A stretch of DNA of 64,000 nucleotides from SAR324 cluster bacterium (GTDB lineage: Bacteria; SAR324; XYD2-FULL-50-16). Numbering within the stretch: the stretch's first letter is position 1; each line of letters starts with the position of its first letter. The DNA lies in NCBI GenBank assembly GCA_028282885.1, contig JANQGX010000045.1, forward strand, positions 124,001 to 188,000, written 5' to 3'. The notes beneath the pieces were generated by a model. It did not search any database and was not told where the DNA came from. It worked only from the letters and a program-made list of their open reading frames with translations. Of the stretch, positions 18,260 to 27,800 are shown one piece after another. The position numbers were made by a program, and so were the translations under genes.

Positions 18260-19368
18260 ATTTTTCGGTGGCAAGATGGGTTAACATAGCTTCAATCACC
18301 GGATTGATCTGACCATTTAAAATGCCACCCGTATCGGAGGATTCATAACCTGAACGGTGGTCTTTCACCATTTGGTATGGATGCAGAACATAACTTCTTA
18401 CCTGGCTTCCCCAGGAGATATCTTTCTTGGTTTTGTTCATCGCATCTTTTTCTGCTTGTAACTTCTCCTCTTCAAGTTTGAAAAGCGCACCCTTCAGCAT
18501 TTTCATAGCTGTAGATTTATTTTTGTGCTGAGATCGTTCGTTTTGACACTGCACAACAATCCCAGTGGGAATGTGGGTTATCCTGACAGCGGAATCGGTG
18601 ACATTGACATGCTGCCCACCAGCACCGCTGGATCTGTAGGTATCAATTCTCAAATCGCCTTCATTGATACTTACCTCGATCTCATCTTCAATATCAGGAT
18701 AAACGAATACAGACGCAAAAGAGGTATGTCTTCTTTTGTTAGTGTCAAACGGTGATAATCGGACCAATCTGTGAATGCCAACTTCCGTCTTCAGTTTTCC
18801 GTAGATGTAGTCCCCTTCGATTCCTATCGTAACGGACTTGACCCCTGCTTCATCCCCTGCCTGAAAATCCATTATGGTGACTTTGTCCGCATTTTCTTCT
18901 CCCCAGCGCTTATACATCCTGAGAAGCATTGAAGCCCAATCCATCGATTCCGTGCCACCGGCGCCGGGATTAATCGTTAGAATGGCACTACAATAATCCT
19001 GCGGTCCCCCCAATAGATGATTCAACTCGAAATGACGAATTAGTTTGCCAATGGCGGATAGGTGTTGCACAACTTCCTGTGTGAGCTCTTGGTCTTCCTC
19101 AAGGTCGAGAAGTTCCAGCGCGGACTCTATGTCCTGGCGTAAGAGTTGGAGCTTATCCCATCTTTCCTGGACGGAATTGATATTTGAGATTTTCCTCAAA
19201 GTCGAAGTTCTTTCGTCACTCGGTTTTTGCCAGAAAGAGTCCTGGGAGGCGATGAACTCCAGTTCTTCCAGTTCCTGAGATAGTTTCTCTAATTCAAAGA
19301 TACCCTTCGATTATGTCGATTCTGTCATGAGCGTAATCAAAGTCTTTTTTTAACTCGTCGATTCTCAT
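18258..19368 (-). CDS. prfB: peptide chain release factor 2, with programmed +1 frameshift
   Basis: RF2 recognises UGA and UAA stop codons. The gene is read in two frames. A first frame of 24 codons from the ATG at 19368 (MRIDELKKDFDYAHDRIDII and on to EGYL) ends in an in-frame TGA at 19296-19294. After a +1 shift at CTT-TGA, translation continues with ELEKLSQELEELEFIASQDS in the second frame, giving 369 residues in all (E. coli RF2 has 365). The catalytic GGQ motif occurs in RSSGAGGQHVN, and the anticodon-like SPF motif of RF2 in RLSPFDTNKRRHTSF, which excludes RF1. RF2 level is thereby expected to be autoregulated. It is convergent with the 17144 gene. Confidence 0.97.
19294..19308 (-). promoter_or_regulatory. 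prfB programmed +1 frameshift site
   Basis: On the minus strand the sequence reads GAAGGGTATCTTTGA. A Shine-Dalgarno-like GAAGGG lies three bases upstream of the slippery CTT codon, followed by the UGA stop. This is the same arrangement as the well-known E. coli site (AGGGGGTATCTTTGA). When RF2 is scarce the ribosome slips +1 and makes full-length RF2. The base after the stop is A rather than the C found in E. coli. Confidence 0.95.
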
Positions 19369-19695
19369 CTTATTCTCTTCTCGTGATTTAATCTCAGCCG
19401 TTATTAGCTGAATTCTGGATGGTGAGTTTCTGTTTAACAGTTCTGTCGTTCTTTGTCAGCCTAAACCCGCTGTGTTGTGTCGATGGGGAGAGCAGTTCCA
19501 AAATCTCTTCCATCTTTTAAAGACAGCGGAAACGGTCTCATTCATCTTTCGCTTTCTTTATTGTGTTTTATTATGTTAATATCGGCAGCAAATAATTGTA
19601 TTTAGATCCTGCAATCTCGATCAAAATTGAGAAATTGGCAGATGTGCATAAGATTGTTTGAGGACAGGATTGCAAAGAATAAAATTACCTTTATT

Positions 19696-19725
19696 TGGCT
19701 GAAGCTCGATCAAATCTATATATTA
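19696..19725 (+). promoter_or_regulatory. candidate sigma-70 promoter for the nqr operon
   Basis: TTGGCT (19696-19701) is followed after 18 bp by TATATT (19720-19725); an alternative -10, TATATA, lies at 16 bp spacing. It points toward nqrA, about 160 bp upstream of the ATG. The match is moderate and other promoters in this AT-rich region are possible. Confidence 0.3.
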
Positions 19726-19772
19726 TGAAGGTCAATATTGCCAAAATAGGTGAAATGGCTCTATAGTTAATA

Positions 19773-19807
19773 CAATTTTTTTTATATTTTTGTTCAATTT
19801 TTTTTAT
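19773..19807. repeat. two 13-bp direct T-tract repeats upstream of nqrA
   Basis: CAATTTTTTTTAT occurs at 19773-19785 and again at 19795-19807. The start-to-start distance is 22 bp, about two helical turns, so phased DNA bending or a pair of binding sites is possible. The tracts are 78-112 bp upstream of nqrA. Confidence 0.6.
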
Positions 19808-19884
19808 TCAAAAGCAGATCTATATTCCTTTACTACAAAAAATCAAAATTCCAAGTGAAGTATAGACATAGGATTGATTGAAAG

Positions 19885-21228
19885 ATGATCACTATCAAGA
19901 AAGGATTGGATATTCCCATTAGCGGAACTCCTGAACAGATTATTGAAGAAGGTAAGAAAATCAGTTCGGTCGCTGTGGTGGGGGACGATTTCAATGGCAT
20001 GAAACCAACGATGAAGGTCAATGTTGGTGACACCGTTAGTCTTGGCCAAGTCTTGTTTGAAGACAAAAAAAACCCGGGCGTGGTTTTTACCTCCCCCGGC
20101 TCTGGTAAGGTTTCGGCAGTTAACCGGGGCGAAAAAAGGGTTTTACAGTCTGTTGTCATTGATCTCGAAGGTGATGATGAAGTGGTTTTTACGGCCTGTT
20201 CGGAGTCAGAGTTGACAACGTTGAATCGGGAACAGGTGGTAAAAAACCTGATCGATTCCGGACTTTGGGTATCATTTCGCACACGACCTTACAGTAAAAC
20301 ACCTGTTCCGGGGAGTGAGCCAAGATCGATCTTTGTAACAGCTATTGATACAAATCCTCTTGCGGCAAATCCGGAGCTTTTTATCGATGAACAGAGAGGA
20401 GCTTTTGTCAATGGTCTGAAGGTGATTTCACGACTGACCGATGGCAAGGTGTTCCTCTGCAAGGCACCCGGGGCGAAAATACCTGGTGAGGATCTTCCCG
20501 AAGTGACTATTGAGGAGTTTGCAGGACAACATCCCGCGGGCCTGGTGGGAACTCATATACACTTTCTGGATCCCGTCAGCACCAACAAAATGGTCTGGCA
20601 CATCAATTACCAGGACGTGATTGCTGTCGGCAAACTTTTCACAACCGGAAAGCTGTTTGTCGAACGGGTCATCTCTCTGGCCGGGCCTGAAGTTAACAAA
20701 CCAAGATTGCTGAGGACAAGGCTGGGTGCCAATCTAAAAGACCTTACCAACGGCGAGGTAAGCAATAAAGACAACAGAATTATTTCAGGTCCTGTTCTTT
20801 CAGGTCGAAAAACAGATGATGCTTACGGTTATCTGGGGCGTTACCACATGCAAGTTGCCGTTCTGGAGGAAGGAACCAAACGGGAATTTTTGGGTTGGAT
20901 GGCACCAGGATTAAACAAATTCTCGGTTAAAAATGTCTTTCTGTCCAAATTACTACCCGGAAAGAAGTTTGCGTATACAACGTCCCAGGAGGGTAACAAG
21001 CGGACAATGGTACCGATAGGTATGTATGAGAAGATTATGCCATTGGATATCCAACCCACGTTTCTTTTGCGATCGATAATCGTTGAAGATACGGATAAGG
21101 CCCAGCAGTTGGGTTGCCTGGAATTGGATGAAGAAGATCTCGGATTGTGCACTTTTGTCTGTCCGGGGAAATATGATTATGGTCCGATTTTAAGAAAAAA
21201 TCTGGAACGAATTGAAAGGGATGGTTAA
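19885..21228 (+). CDS. nqrA: Na+-translocating NADH:quinone reductase subunit A
   Basis: NqrA is the large hydrophilic subunit of the Na+-pumping NADH:ubiquinone oxidoreductase. It faces the cytoplasm and helps form the quinone site. At 447 residues it matches the family. The N-terminus [19 protein letters not shown] is characteristic, as are [18 protein letters not shown] and the C-terminal [16 protein letters not shown]. It is the first gene of a complete nqrABCDEF-apbE-nqrM operon. The next gene starts directly after its stop codon, so translation of nqrB is probably coupled. Confidence 0.97.
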   Translation: MITIKKGLDIPISGTPEQIIEEGKKISSVAVVGDDFNGMKPTMKVNVGDTVSLGQVLFEDKKNPGVVFTSPGSGKVSAVNRGEKRVLQSVVIDLEGDDEVVFTACSESELTTLNREQVVKNLIDSGLWVSFRTRPYSKTPVPGSEPRSIFVTAIDTNPLAANPELFIDEQRGAFVNGLKVISRLTDGKVFLCKAPGAKIPGEDLPEVTIEEFAGQHPAGLVGTHIHFLDPVSTNKMVWHINYQDVIAVGKLFTTGKLFVERVISLAGPEVNKPRLLRTRLGANLKDLTNGEVSNKDNRIISGPVLSGRKTDDAYGYLGRYHMQVAVLEEGTKREFLGWMAPGLNKFSVKNVFLSKLLPGKKFAYTTSQEGNKRTMVPIGMYEKIMPLDIQPTFLLRSIIVEDTDKAQQLGCLELDEEDLGLCTFVCPGKYDYGPILRKNLERIERDG

Positions 21229-22437
21229 ATGAAATTTTTAAGAAACTTCCTGGATAGTCAACAGGATCGATTTGAGAAGGGCGGCAGGTTCGAGAAGCTG
21301 TATGCGCTTTACGAGATGATCGATACTTTTCTCTATTCTCCGGGAGAAGTCACCAAAGAGTCATCACACGTCAGAGACAGTCTTGATCTGAAACGACTGA
21401 TGATAACCGTTGTGATTGCCCTGGTCCCCTGTATACTCTTCTCAATGTACAATACCGGTCTTCAGGCAAACGTGGCTTTGAATGAAATGGGTGTCTCGGC
21501 ATCGGGTTGGCGATCGGTGATCATAGATTTTTTAGGTAGCGGCTATGATGCTCAGAGTATCTGGTCAAATGTGGTTCACGGTGCTCTCTATTTCCTGCCA
21601 TTGCTTATTCTGACTTATGTAGTCGGCGGATTCTGGGAGAGTCTGTTTGCTATCGTCAGGGGACATGAAATCAACGAGGGATTTCTGGTAACAGGCATAC
21701 TGTTTCCCCTCATTCTTCCTCCAAACATTCCGTTCTGGCAGGCGGCCTTGGGAATCACTTTCGGGATTGTAGTCGGCAAGGAGTTGTTTGGCGGTGTGGG
21801 CAAGAACTTCTTAAATCCCGCATTAACCGGAAGAGCTTTTCTCTTTTTCGCCTACCCGGCTCAGATCTCCGGAGATGCTGTTTGGGTAGCGGCAGATGGT
21901 TTCAGCGGGGCAACCCCTCTCAGTCTGGCAGCGTCCAGTGGTGTCGAAGCCATGGAGAGTTCGTTTTCCTGGATGGATGCCTTTCTTGGTTTTATACCCG
22001 GTTCAATAGGTGAAACATCTGCACTGGCCTGTCTGATCGGCGCTGTTATTCTGATCGCAAGCGGTATCGCTTCTTGGCGCATCATGATCAGTGTCTTGAT
22101 AGGGGCCTTCGGTTTGGCCTTCATATTCAACTCAATCGGAAGTACCACCAATTATATGTTTGCCATGACACCGGCATGGCATCTGGTTCTGGGTGGTTTT
22201 GCCTTTGGTCTTGTTTTTATGGCGACTGATCCGGTATCCGCCGCAATGACTCAAACAGGCCAATGGATCTACGGAATCTTGATCGGCTTCATGGTTATTC
22301 TGGTCAGGGTGGTCAATCCCGCCTTTCCCGAGGGAATGATGCTCGCAATCCTGTTCGGGAATGTCTGGGCTCCTGTCATAGACTATTATGTAGTGAAAGC
22401 GAATATCAAACGGAGGGAGCAACGCAATGGCGAATGA
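21229..22437 (+). CDS. nqrB: Na+-translocating NADH:quinone reductase subunit B
   Basis: NqrB is the polytopic subunit that carries covalently bound FMN, riboflavin and the Na+ channel. The 402-residue sequence has about ten transmembrane helices. The flavinylation motif is visible as [10 protein letters not shown], with the acceptor threonine at about residue 229. ApbE, encoded downstream, would attach FMN there. The N-terminal cytoplasmic arm ([20 protein letters not shown]) is typical. It starts immediately after nqrA and overlaps nqrC by 11 bp. Confidence 0.97.
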   Translation: MKFLRNFLDSQQDRFEKGGRFEKLYALYEMIDTFLYSPGEVTKESSHVRDSLDLKRLMITVVIALVPCILFSMYNTGLQANVALNEMGVSASGWRSVIIDFLGSGYDAQSIWSNVVHGALYFLPLLILTYVVGGFWESLFAIVRGHEINEGFLVTGILFPLILPPNIPFWQAALGITFGIVVGKELFGGVGKNFLNPALTGRAFLFFAYPAQISGDAVWVAADGFSGATPLSLAASSGVEAMESSFSWMDAFLGFIPGSIGETSALACLIGAVILIASGIASWRIMISVLIGAFGLAFIFNSIGSTTNYMFAMTPAWHLVLGGFAFGLVFMATDPVSAAMTQTGQWIYGILIGFMVILVRVVNPAFPEGMMLAILFGNVWAPVIDYYVVKANIKRREQRNGE

Positions 22438-23206
22438 AACAATAGGAAAAACGATCACTGTAGCGGTACTGTTATGCTTTGTCTGTTCCGTTCTGGTTTC
22501 AACAGCCGCAGTGAAACTGAGACCTCGCCAGGAAAGAAACAAGGCTCTGTTCACAAAAACCAACATCCTGAAAGCGGGAGGTTTGCTGGAGGAAGGTAAG
22601 AGTATCGATGCGTTGTTTGAGAATATCGAGGTCAAATATGTTAATCTCGAAACAGGAGAATATGATGATTCCGTTGACCCGGCAACCTATGACGCCAGAG
22701 AGGCGGTTACCAAACCCGACCTCAGCAGGGCGATCCCTGCTGAAGATGATATAGCAAATATCAAAAGGATGGTTAAAACCGCAGAGGTCTACCTGGTTAA
22801 CAAAGACGGCGAACTGGAAACGATTATCATTCCCGTATACGGCAAAGGACTCTGGTCCACCATGTATGCATTTCTCGCTATTGAGAAAGACGGAAACACA
22901 GTAAAAGGCTACAGCTTTTATGATCATGGTGAAACACCCGGTCTTGGCGGAGAGATCGATAATCCGGTCTGGCAGGCCAAATGGGAGGGGAAGAAACTAT
23001 TTAATCAGGAGGGAGCGTTGTCGATTACCGTGCTGAAAGGCGAGGTCAATAAGGATAGACCTGAAGCAATACATCAGGTCGACGGATTGGCCGGAGCCAC
23101 CCTCACAAACAATGGCGTCAGGAATCTCATGCATTTCTGGCTGGGAGACAACGGATTCGGTAAGTATTTGAGGAAATTCAGAAATCAAGGAGTGGACAAT
23201 GGCTAA
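22427..23206 (+). CDS. nqrC: Na+-translocating NADH:quinone reductase subunit C
   Basis: NqrC has one N-terminal membrane helix and a periplasmic FMN-binding domain. The flavinylation motif reads LAGATLTN, with the acceptor threonine at residue 225, the same number as in Vibrio cholerae Nqr[24 protein letters not shown] is interrupted only by normal family variation. The ATG at 22427 is preceded by GGAGG and overlaps the end of nqrB by 11 bp. The 259-residue length is standard. Confidence 0.97.
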   Translation: MANETIGKTITVAVLLCFVCSVLVSTAAVKLRPRQERNKALFTKTNILKAGGLLEEGKSIDALFENIEVKYVNLETGEYDDSVDPATYDAREAVTKPDLSRAIPAEDDIANIKRMVKTAEVYLVNKDGELETIIIPVYGKGLWSTMYAFLAIEKDGNTVKGYSFYDHGETPGLGGEIDNPVWQAKWEGKKLFNQEGALSITVLKGEVNKDRPEAIHQVDGLAGATLTNNGVRNLMHFWLGDNGFGKYLRKFRNQGVDNG

Positions 23207-23822
23207 GGTAACCGAGGTTCTATTCGAACCGATATTTAAGAATAATCCGATTGCTTTACAGATCCTTGGAATCTGTTCGGCCCTGGCAGTAACCGGGAAA
23301 ATGGACACCGTTATCGCAATGTCGCTGGCACTGGTGTTTGTCAACAGCCTGTCCAACCTGTCAGTGAGCCTGATACGGAAACATGTACCAACCAATATCA
23401 GAATCATCGTTCAGATGACCATCATCGCATCGCTTGTCATTATTGTAGATCAGGCGCTGAAGGCATATGCCTATGATATCAGTAGGCGATTATCCGTGTA
23501 TGTCGGATTGATTATCACCAACTGTATTGTCATGGGAAGAGCCGAAGCCTTTGCCATGAAAAACGGACCCGTTTTGAGTTTCTTTGACGGGTTGGGAAAC
23601 GCCCTGGGGTATGCACTGATCCTGGTGAGCGTGGGAACCTTTAGAGAGATCCTGGGGACAGGCAAGTTTCTTGGATACAACATATTGACCCCAACAACCG
23701 AAGGGGGATGGTACGTAACCAATGGATTACTGGTATTGCCCCCGAGTGCGTTTTTCTTAATCGGGTTTTTCATCTGGGCACTACGAACATGGAAAAAAGA
23801 TCAGATAGAAGAGGATAACTAA
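23199..23822 (+). CDS. nqrD: Na+-translocating NADH:quinone reductase subunit D
   Basis: NqrD is a six-helix membrane subunit. With NqrE it holds an intramembrane iron-sulfur centre and shuttles electrons across the membrane. The sequence (207 residues) includes [20 protein letters not shown], where the conserved cysteine (GICSAL) is present, and the mirror motif [15 protein letters not shown]. It overlaps nqrC by 8 bp and has an AAGGAG ribosome-binding site. It is related to NqrE and to RnfA/RnfE; the neighbouring genes identify it as Nqr. Confidence 0.96.
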   Translation: MAKVTEVLFEPIFKNNPIALQILGICSALAVTGKMDTVIAMSLALVFVNSLSNLSVSLIRKHVPTNIRIIVQMTIIASLVIIVDQALKAYAYDISRRLSVYVGLIITNCIVMGRAEAFAMKNGPVLSFFDGLGNALGYALILVSVGTFREILGTGKFLGYNILTPTTEGGWYVTNGLLVLPPSAFFLIGFFIWALRTWKKDQIEEDN

Positions 23823-23823
23823 A

Positions 23824-24435
23824 ATGTTGGAAGCCTATTTAAGTCTGTTTGTAAAAGCGATTTTCGTTGAAAACATGGCGTTGGCGTTTTTCCTGGGAAT
23901 GTGTACCTTTCTGGCGGTTTCAAAAAAGGTTGACACCGCCCTGGGATTGGGGATCGCCGTTGTCGTTGTGCAGACCATCACCGTGCCTGTTAATTATCTG
24001 ATATATAACTATATTTTGAAAAAGGGAGCTTTGGCCTGGGCCGGTTTGGCTGGGGTTGATTTGAGTTTTGTAGGTTTAATCAGCTATATCGGTGTTATAG
24101 CGGCGATGGTTCAGATTCTGGAAATGTTTTTGGATAAGTACGTTCCCAAACTCTATAATGCCCTGGGAGTATTTCTGCCTTTAATCACCGTTAACTGTGC
24201 TATCCTGGCCGGTTCGTTGTTTATGGTTGAACGCAACTTTAATTTTGGAGAAAGTGTTGTGTTTGGATTGGGAAGCGGTGTCGGTTGGGCTTTGGCTATA
24301 GTTGCATTGGCAGGGATCAGGGAAAAACTGGCATTCAGCGACGTTCCCGCCGGTTTGCGGGGATTGGGAATCACATTTATTACTGTCGGGTTGATGGCGA
24401 TGGCGTTTATGTCATTTTCCGGAATTCAACTATAG
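23824..24435 (+). CDS. nqrE: Na+-translocating NADH:quinone reductase subunit E
   Basis: NqrE is the partner of NqrD, with inverted topology. The 203-residue sequence has six helices, with the conserved cysteines in [20 protein letters not shown] and in [13 protein letters not shown] that ligate the shared iron-sulfur centre. It begins one base after the nqrD stop, with GAGGA upstream. A 71-bp gap follows before nqrF, the largest in this operon. Confidence 0.96.
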   Translation: MLEAYLSLFVKAIFVENMALAFFLGMCTFLAVSKKVDTALGLGIAVVVVQTITVPVNYLIYNYILKKGALAWAGLAGVDLSFVGLISYIGVIAAMVQILEMFLDKYVPKLYNALGVFLPLITVNCAILAGSLFMVERNFNFGESVVFGLGSGVGWALAIVALAGIREKLAFSDVPAGLRGLGITFITVGLMAMAFMSFSGIQL

Positions 24436-24506
24436 GATTTCGCTATTTTGAATTGAACAGTTCAATCCACAATCAAATCAATATCTCTGTACGAAGGTAG
24501 AAGAAA

Positions 24507-25736
24507 ATGATTGAAATTTACTTGGGTGTCGGAATGTTCACGGGCATCGTACTTAGCCTTGTCATCGTAATCCTTTTTGCCAGATCAAAGCTGGTTGTTT
24601 CGGGGGATGTTTCCATTCTGATCAACGACGATCCGGACAACTCCATTAAGGTACCTGCAGGCGGAAAACTTCTGACTACTCTTGCATCGAGTAATATTTT
24701 TCTTCCCTCCGCCTGCGGTGGCGGGGGAACTTGTGCCCAGTGCAAGTGCACCATTTCAGAAGGTGGTGGTGATATTCTTCCCACGGAGACTGTCCATATC
24801 AAGAGCAGGGAAGCCGGGGAAGGAGTGAGGCTTTCCTGTCAGGTAGCTGTAAAAAGGGATATGAAAATCGAAATTCCGCCCGAAGTCTTTTCCGTTAAAA
24901 AATGGGAGTGCGAGGTGGAATCCAATCCTAATGTAGCGACCTTTATCAAGGAACTTACCCTGAAGTTGCCGGAAGGAGAAAACGTCGATTTCAGGGCAGG
25001 TGGGTATATTCAGATCGAATGCCCCCCACACAAGCTGAGCTATAAGGATTTCGATATTGAAAAGGAGTATCATCCTGATTGGGACCGGTTCAATATCTGG
25101 CGTTATGAATCGATTGTCAAGGAAGAGGCCATGAGAGCATACTCCATGGCGAACTATCCTGAAGAAAAAGGAATTATCAAATTAAACGTCAGGATAGCTA
25201 CGCCTCCCCCGGGAGCTCCTGATTCCATCCCCCCGGGAGTTATGTCCTCGTATATTTTTAACCTCAAACCCGGCGATAAAGTTATAATTTCAGGACCTTT
25301 TGGTGAGTTTTTCGCCAAGGAGACCGATGCTGAAATGGTCTTCATCGGGGGTGGAGCCGGCATGGCGCCGATGAGGTCGCACATCTTCGATCAGTTGAAA
25401 CGGTTGAGCAGCACGCGGAAAATCAGCTACTGGTATGGTGCCAGGAGTCTGCGCGAAATGTTTTATGTAGAGGAATTCGACAAGCTCCAGGAAGAAAACG
25501 AAAATTTCAGTTGGCACGTGGCTCTCTCCGAACCTATGCCGGAGGATAATTGGACCGGGCTAACCGGATTTATCCACCAGGTACTCTTCGATGAATACCT
25601 GAAAGATCATCCTGCACCGGAAGATTGTGAATATTATATGTGTGGTCCCCCTCTAATGAGTTCCGCTGTAATTAATCTCTTGGAGAACCTGGGCGTTGAG
25701 CCTGAAAATATTCTGCTGGATGACTTCGGCGGATAA
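24507..25736 (+). CDS. nqrF: Na+-translocating NADH:quinone reductase subunit F
   Basis: NqrF is the NADH-oxidising subunit. It has an N-terminal membrane helix (about 5-25) and a [2Fe-2S] ferredoxin domain with cysteines at 70, 76, 79 and 111 ([14 protein letters not shown] and LSCQV), the same spacing and numbers as in Vibrio. The FAD-binding motif follows ([10 protein letters not shown]) and then the NADH-binding domain ([29 protein letters not shown]). At 409 residues it is full length. The stop codon abuts the apbE start. Confidence 0.97.
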   Translation: MIEIYLGVGMFTGIVLSLVIVILFARSKLVVSGDVSILINDDPDNSIKVPAGGKLLTTLASSNIFLPSACGGGGTCAQCKCTISEGGGDILPTETVHIKSREAGEGVRLSCQVAVKRDMKIEIPPEVFSVKKWECEVESNPNVATFIKELTLKLPEGENVDFRAGGYIQIECPPHKLSYKDFDIEKEYHPDWDRFNIWRYESIVKEEAMRAYSMANYPEEKGIIKLNVRIATPPPGAPDSIPPGVMSSYIFNLKPGDKVIISGPFGEFFAKETDAEMVFIGGGAGMAPMRSHIFDQLKRLSSTRKISYWYGARSLREMFYVEEFDKLQEENENFSWHVALSEPMPEDNWTGLTGFIHQVLFDEYLKDHPAPEDCEYYMCGPPLMSSAVINLLENLGVEPENILLDDFGG

Positions 25737-26777
25737 ATGCGCAGGATCCAAGATTTGAGTAAGAAAGCACTGTATTGGGCACTGGTAATATCGCTGATTT
25801 TATTGATCTCTTGTGAAAAGCCGGAGCCCGAACCTATCGAGTTTTCCGGGTTTGCCCTGGGTACTACCTATTCCATAAAGATAGCCCAACCCTTTCCCGG
25901 GATAGACCGGGATAATCTGCTTTCCGGGATCGTAAGCCTGCTAACGGATGTGGAAAATTCCATGTCCGTTTTTCATCCCGAATCAGAGATTACCAGGTTT
26001 AATCAATCTGAAAGTACGAAACCGCAAGCGATCTCACCGGAGTTATTTGAGGTATTGTCAGAAGCTATGGAGATCAGCGAAAGTTCCTCGGGAGCATTTG
26101 ATATCACCCTGGGAGGCTTGATCGAACTATGGGGATTCGGCAAAAAAGAACGCCCGACTGAAGTCCCTTCTGAAAATGATATTCAACAGGCATTGGCAGA
26201 TACAGGCTTTACAAACCTGCAATTGGATGCAAAATCGCGATCGCTGCGAAAAGCCCTTCCTTCTCTGAAACTGAATCTCTCTGCTATTGCCAAGGGATTT
26301 GCCGTAGATCGTGTCGCTCAATTCCTGGAAGAGTACGAGGTAGCGAACTATCTGGTTGAGATTGGTGGTGAAATAAGGACTCGTGGGGTGAAAAAGAAGC
26401 AGATGCCCTGGCGGGTGGCTATTGAGAAGCCTGAAATCAGCAAACGGAGTTTATTCAAGATACTTGAGTTTGAAAATGCCAGTATGGCGACTTCAGGGGA
26501 CTATCGAAATTTCTATGAAATCAACGGAGTTCGTTATTCTCACACGATAAATCCTTTTGACGGCAGACCGAGTTCAAACAATATCGCTTCCGTCAGTGTT
26601 GTACATCGCGCCTGTATGACAGCCGACGCTTTGGCAACAGCCCTCGTCGTTATGGGGTACGAAAAGGGATATCGATTTGCCATGAATCAGCGGATTGCTG
26701 TATTATGGATATTAAGAACCGAGGATGGTTTGGTCGAAAAATCCACACCAGACTTTAAAAGTAACTTTAACTTCTAA
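25737..26777 (+). CDS. apbE: FAD:protein FMN transferase, lipoprotein
   Basis: ApbE transfers FMN from FAD to threonine in the (S/A)GAT motifs of NqrB and NqrC. The N-terminus is a lipoprotein signal ending LILLISC, so the mature enzyme is probably anchored to a membrane facing the periplasm, where NqrC and the NqrB site lie. Family motifs: FALGTTYSIKI, SAIAKGFAVDRVAQ, EIGGEIRTRG, and the metal/FAD-binding MTADALATALVVMG. The 346-residue size is normal. It follows nqrF without a gap, in the order usually seen for nqr operons. Confidence 0.96.
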   Translation: MRRIQDLSKKALYWALVISLILLISCEKPEPEPIEFSGFALGTTYSIKIAQPFPGIDRDNLLSGIVSLLTDVENSMSVFHPESEITRFNQSESTKPQAISPELFEVLSEAMEISESSSGAFDITLGGLIELWGFGKKERPTEVPSENDIQQALADTGFTNLQLDAKSRSLRKALPSLKLNLSAIAKGFAVDRVAQFLEEYEVANYLVEIGGEIRTRGVKKKQMPWRVAIEKPEISKRSLFKILEFENASMATSGDYRNFYEINGVRYSHTINPFDGRPSSNNIASVSVVHRACMTADALATALVVMGYEKGYRFAMNQRIAVLWILRTEDGLVEKSTPDFKSNFNF

Positions 26778-26782
26778 TTAAA

Positions 26783-26977
26783 ATGGAAACGTATCTGGCA
26801 ACCGTAGTTCTCTTTGCCCTTGCGATGACCGGTCTGTCACTGGGGATGATTTTCAGGGGAAAACAAATCAAGGGACATTGTGGTGGCGCTGTAACTGAGC
26901 AGAAATGCGTTCGCGATAGTCAGGGAAACCGTATCGAAGCTTGTCCCAACTGCGATTGTGAAACCGAGCGGATCTAA
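26783..26977 (+). CDS. nqrM: Na+-NQR maturation protein NqrM
   Basis: This 64-residue protein has one N-terminal membrane helix (about 4-24) and a short cysteine-rich tail: HCGG (Cys33), KCV (Cys42) and ACPNCDC (Cys54, 57, 59). This matches NqrM (DUF539), thought to deliver or insert iron for the NqrD/E centre. It is the last gene of the nqr operon, 5 bp after apbE. Its stop overlaps by 4 bp the stop of the convergent gene at 26974-27585. Confidence 0.93.
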   Translation: METYLATVVLFALAMTGLSLGMIFRGKQIKGHCGGAVTEQKCVRDSQGNRIEACPNCDCETERI

Positions 26978-27585
26978 CCCTTTTTTCTAAAGAGCTTGAG
27001 TTTGGATCCTTTGGATTTCTTTGTTTCTACCTCTGTTACTCCTGCAAGAATCTGTTTCTCATTGCTGTCAACCGCCTCCCACAGATCAATCTGACCCAGA
27101 CGATTGGATTGGGCCTCAAGACCTGCCTGTTCTTTTGGATCAGCACCTTCGACTATCTGTGAAACCGCATTTTTAAATTCAATCTCCTTAGCCCTGTTGT
27201 CGGCAGTCGGAGTGTGTTCTTTGACCAGGGAATGATTACAGGCAGTTTCAACTGTTCTAATGATATCACCGAGATCGTCATTCAGATCAAGATTGGCGAA
27301 TAAGCCTTTGATATTTTCTGCGAAATCAAGTTGCTTGTAATTTTCAGTGATGAAAATGATAGGAATATTGATATGGAGATTGAAAACCTTAAGCAGATCC
27401 CTCGCCAGAGCACTTTCATTTTCCTTGAAAAGCCAGACAATGGCATCAATGTGAACGTTTTCCAGGGTTTCCCTTGTCTTTAACACTCCCCTGGAGTAGT
27501 AACAGGAGTCGCTTGATTTCTCCAGTTGGCGGGTCAGCGGGCTGGGAAAATCATCTGATGAGACTATAAGGATACTGGCGTTCAT
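26974..27585 (-). CDS. receiver-like (pseudo-receiver) protein of unknown function
   Basis: The first ~115 residues look like a response-regulator receiver fold. NASILIVSSDDFPSPLTRQL keeps the acidic pair (Asp11, Asp12) after strand 1, and INIPIIFITENYK fits strand 4 with its threonine. At the strand-3 position, where the phospho-accepting aspartate belongs, the sequence is DAIVWLFKEN, with Leu/Phe in its place. The remaining 90 residues are charged and probably disordered, ending in a lysine-rich tail (KKSKGSKLKLFRKKG). It is convergent with nqrM (4-bp overlap) and has no partner kinase nearby. The receiver resemblance is my reading of the sequence and needs a profile search. Confidence 0.6.
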   Translation of the reverse strand: MNASILIVSSDDFPSPLTRQLEKSSDSCYYSRGVLKTRETLENVHIDAIVWLFKENESALARDLLKVFNLHINIPIIFITENYKQLDFAENIKGLFANLDLNDDLGDIIRTVETACNHSLVKEHTPTADNRAKEIEFKNAVSQIVEGADPKEQAGLEAQSNRLGQIDLWEAVDSNEKQILAGVTEVETKKSKGSKLKLFRKKG

Positions 27586-27800
27586 GTTTTTAAATGATAG
27601 TTAATCTGAAGCAGGATTCACACTGAACCGTTATTACGATATAGCATAAACCCTGCGATAGCAAGTGCATCCATAGCTTGGCTTCCTCCGGAGACAATCA
27701 TCCATGAAAGTGATGCGGGTTCTATTCCGATCCTGTTACAGATTGTATAGTGGTAGCGGAATGAGTTTAGGATTAATCGTTTTATAATCTCCGGGAGACC

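Larger units (their letters stand above)
19369..19884. other. 516-bp AT-rich divergent region between prfB and nqrA
   Basis: This region separates the starts of prfB (minus) and the nqr operon (plus). Its right half is strongly AT-rich and includes two copies of a 13-bp T-tract repeat and a candidate sigma-70 promoter, listed separately. No reading frame with family resemblance and no tRNA was seen. Confidence 0.55.
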
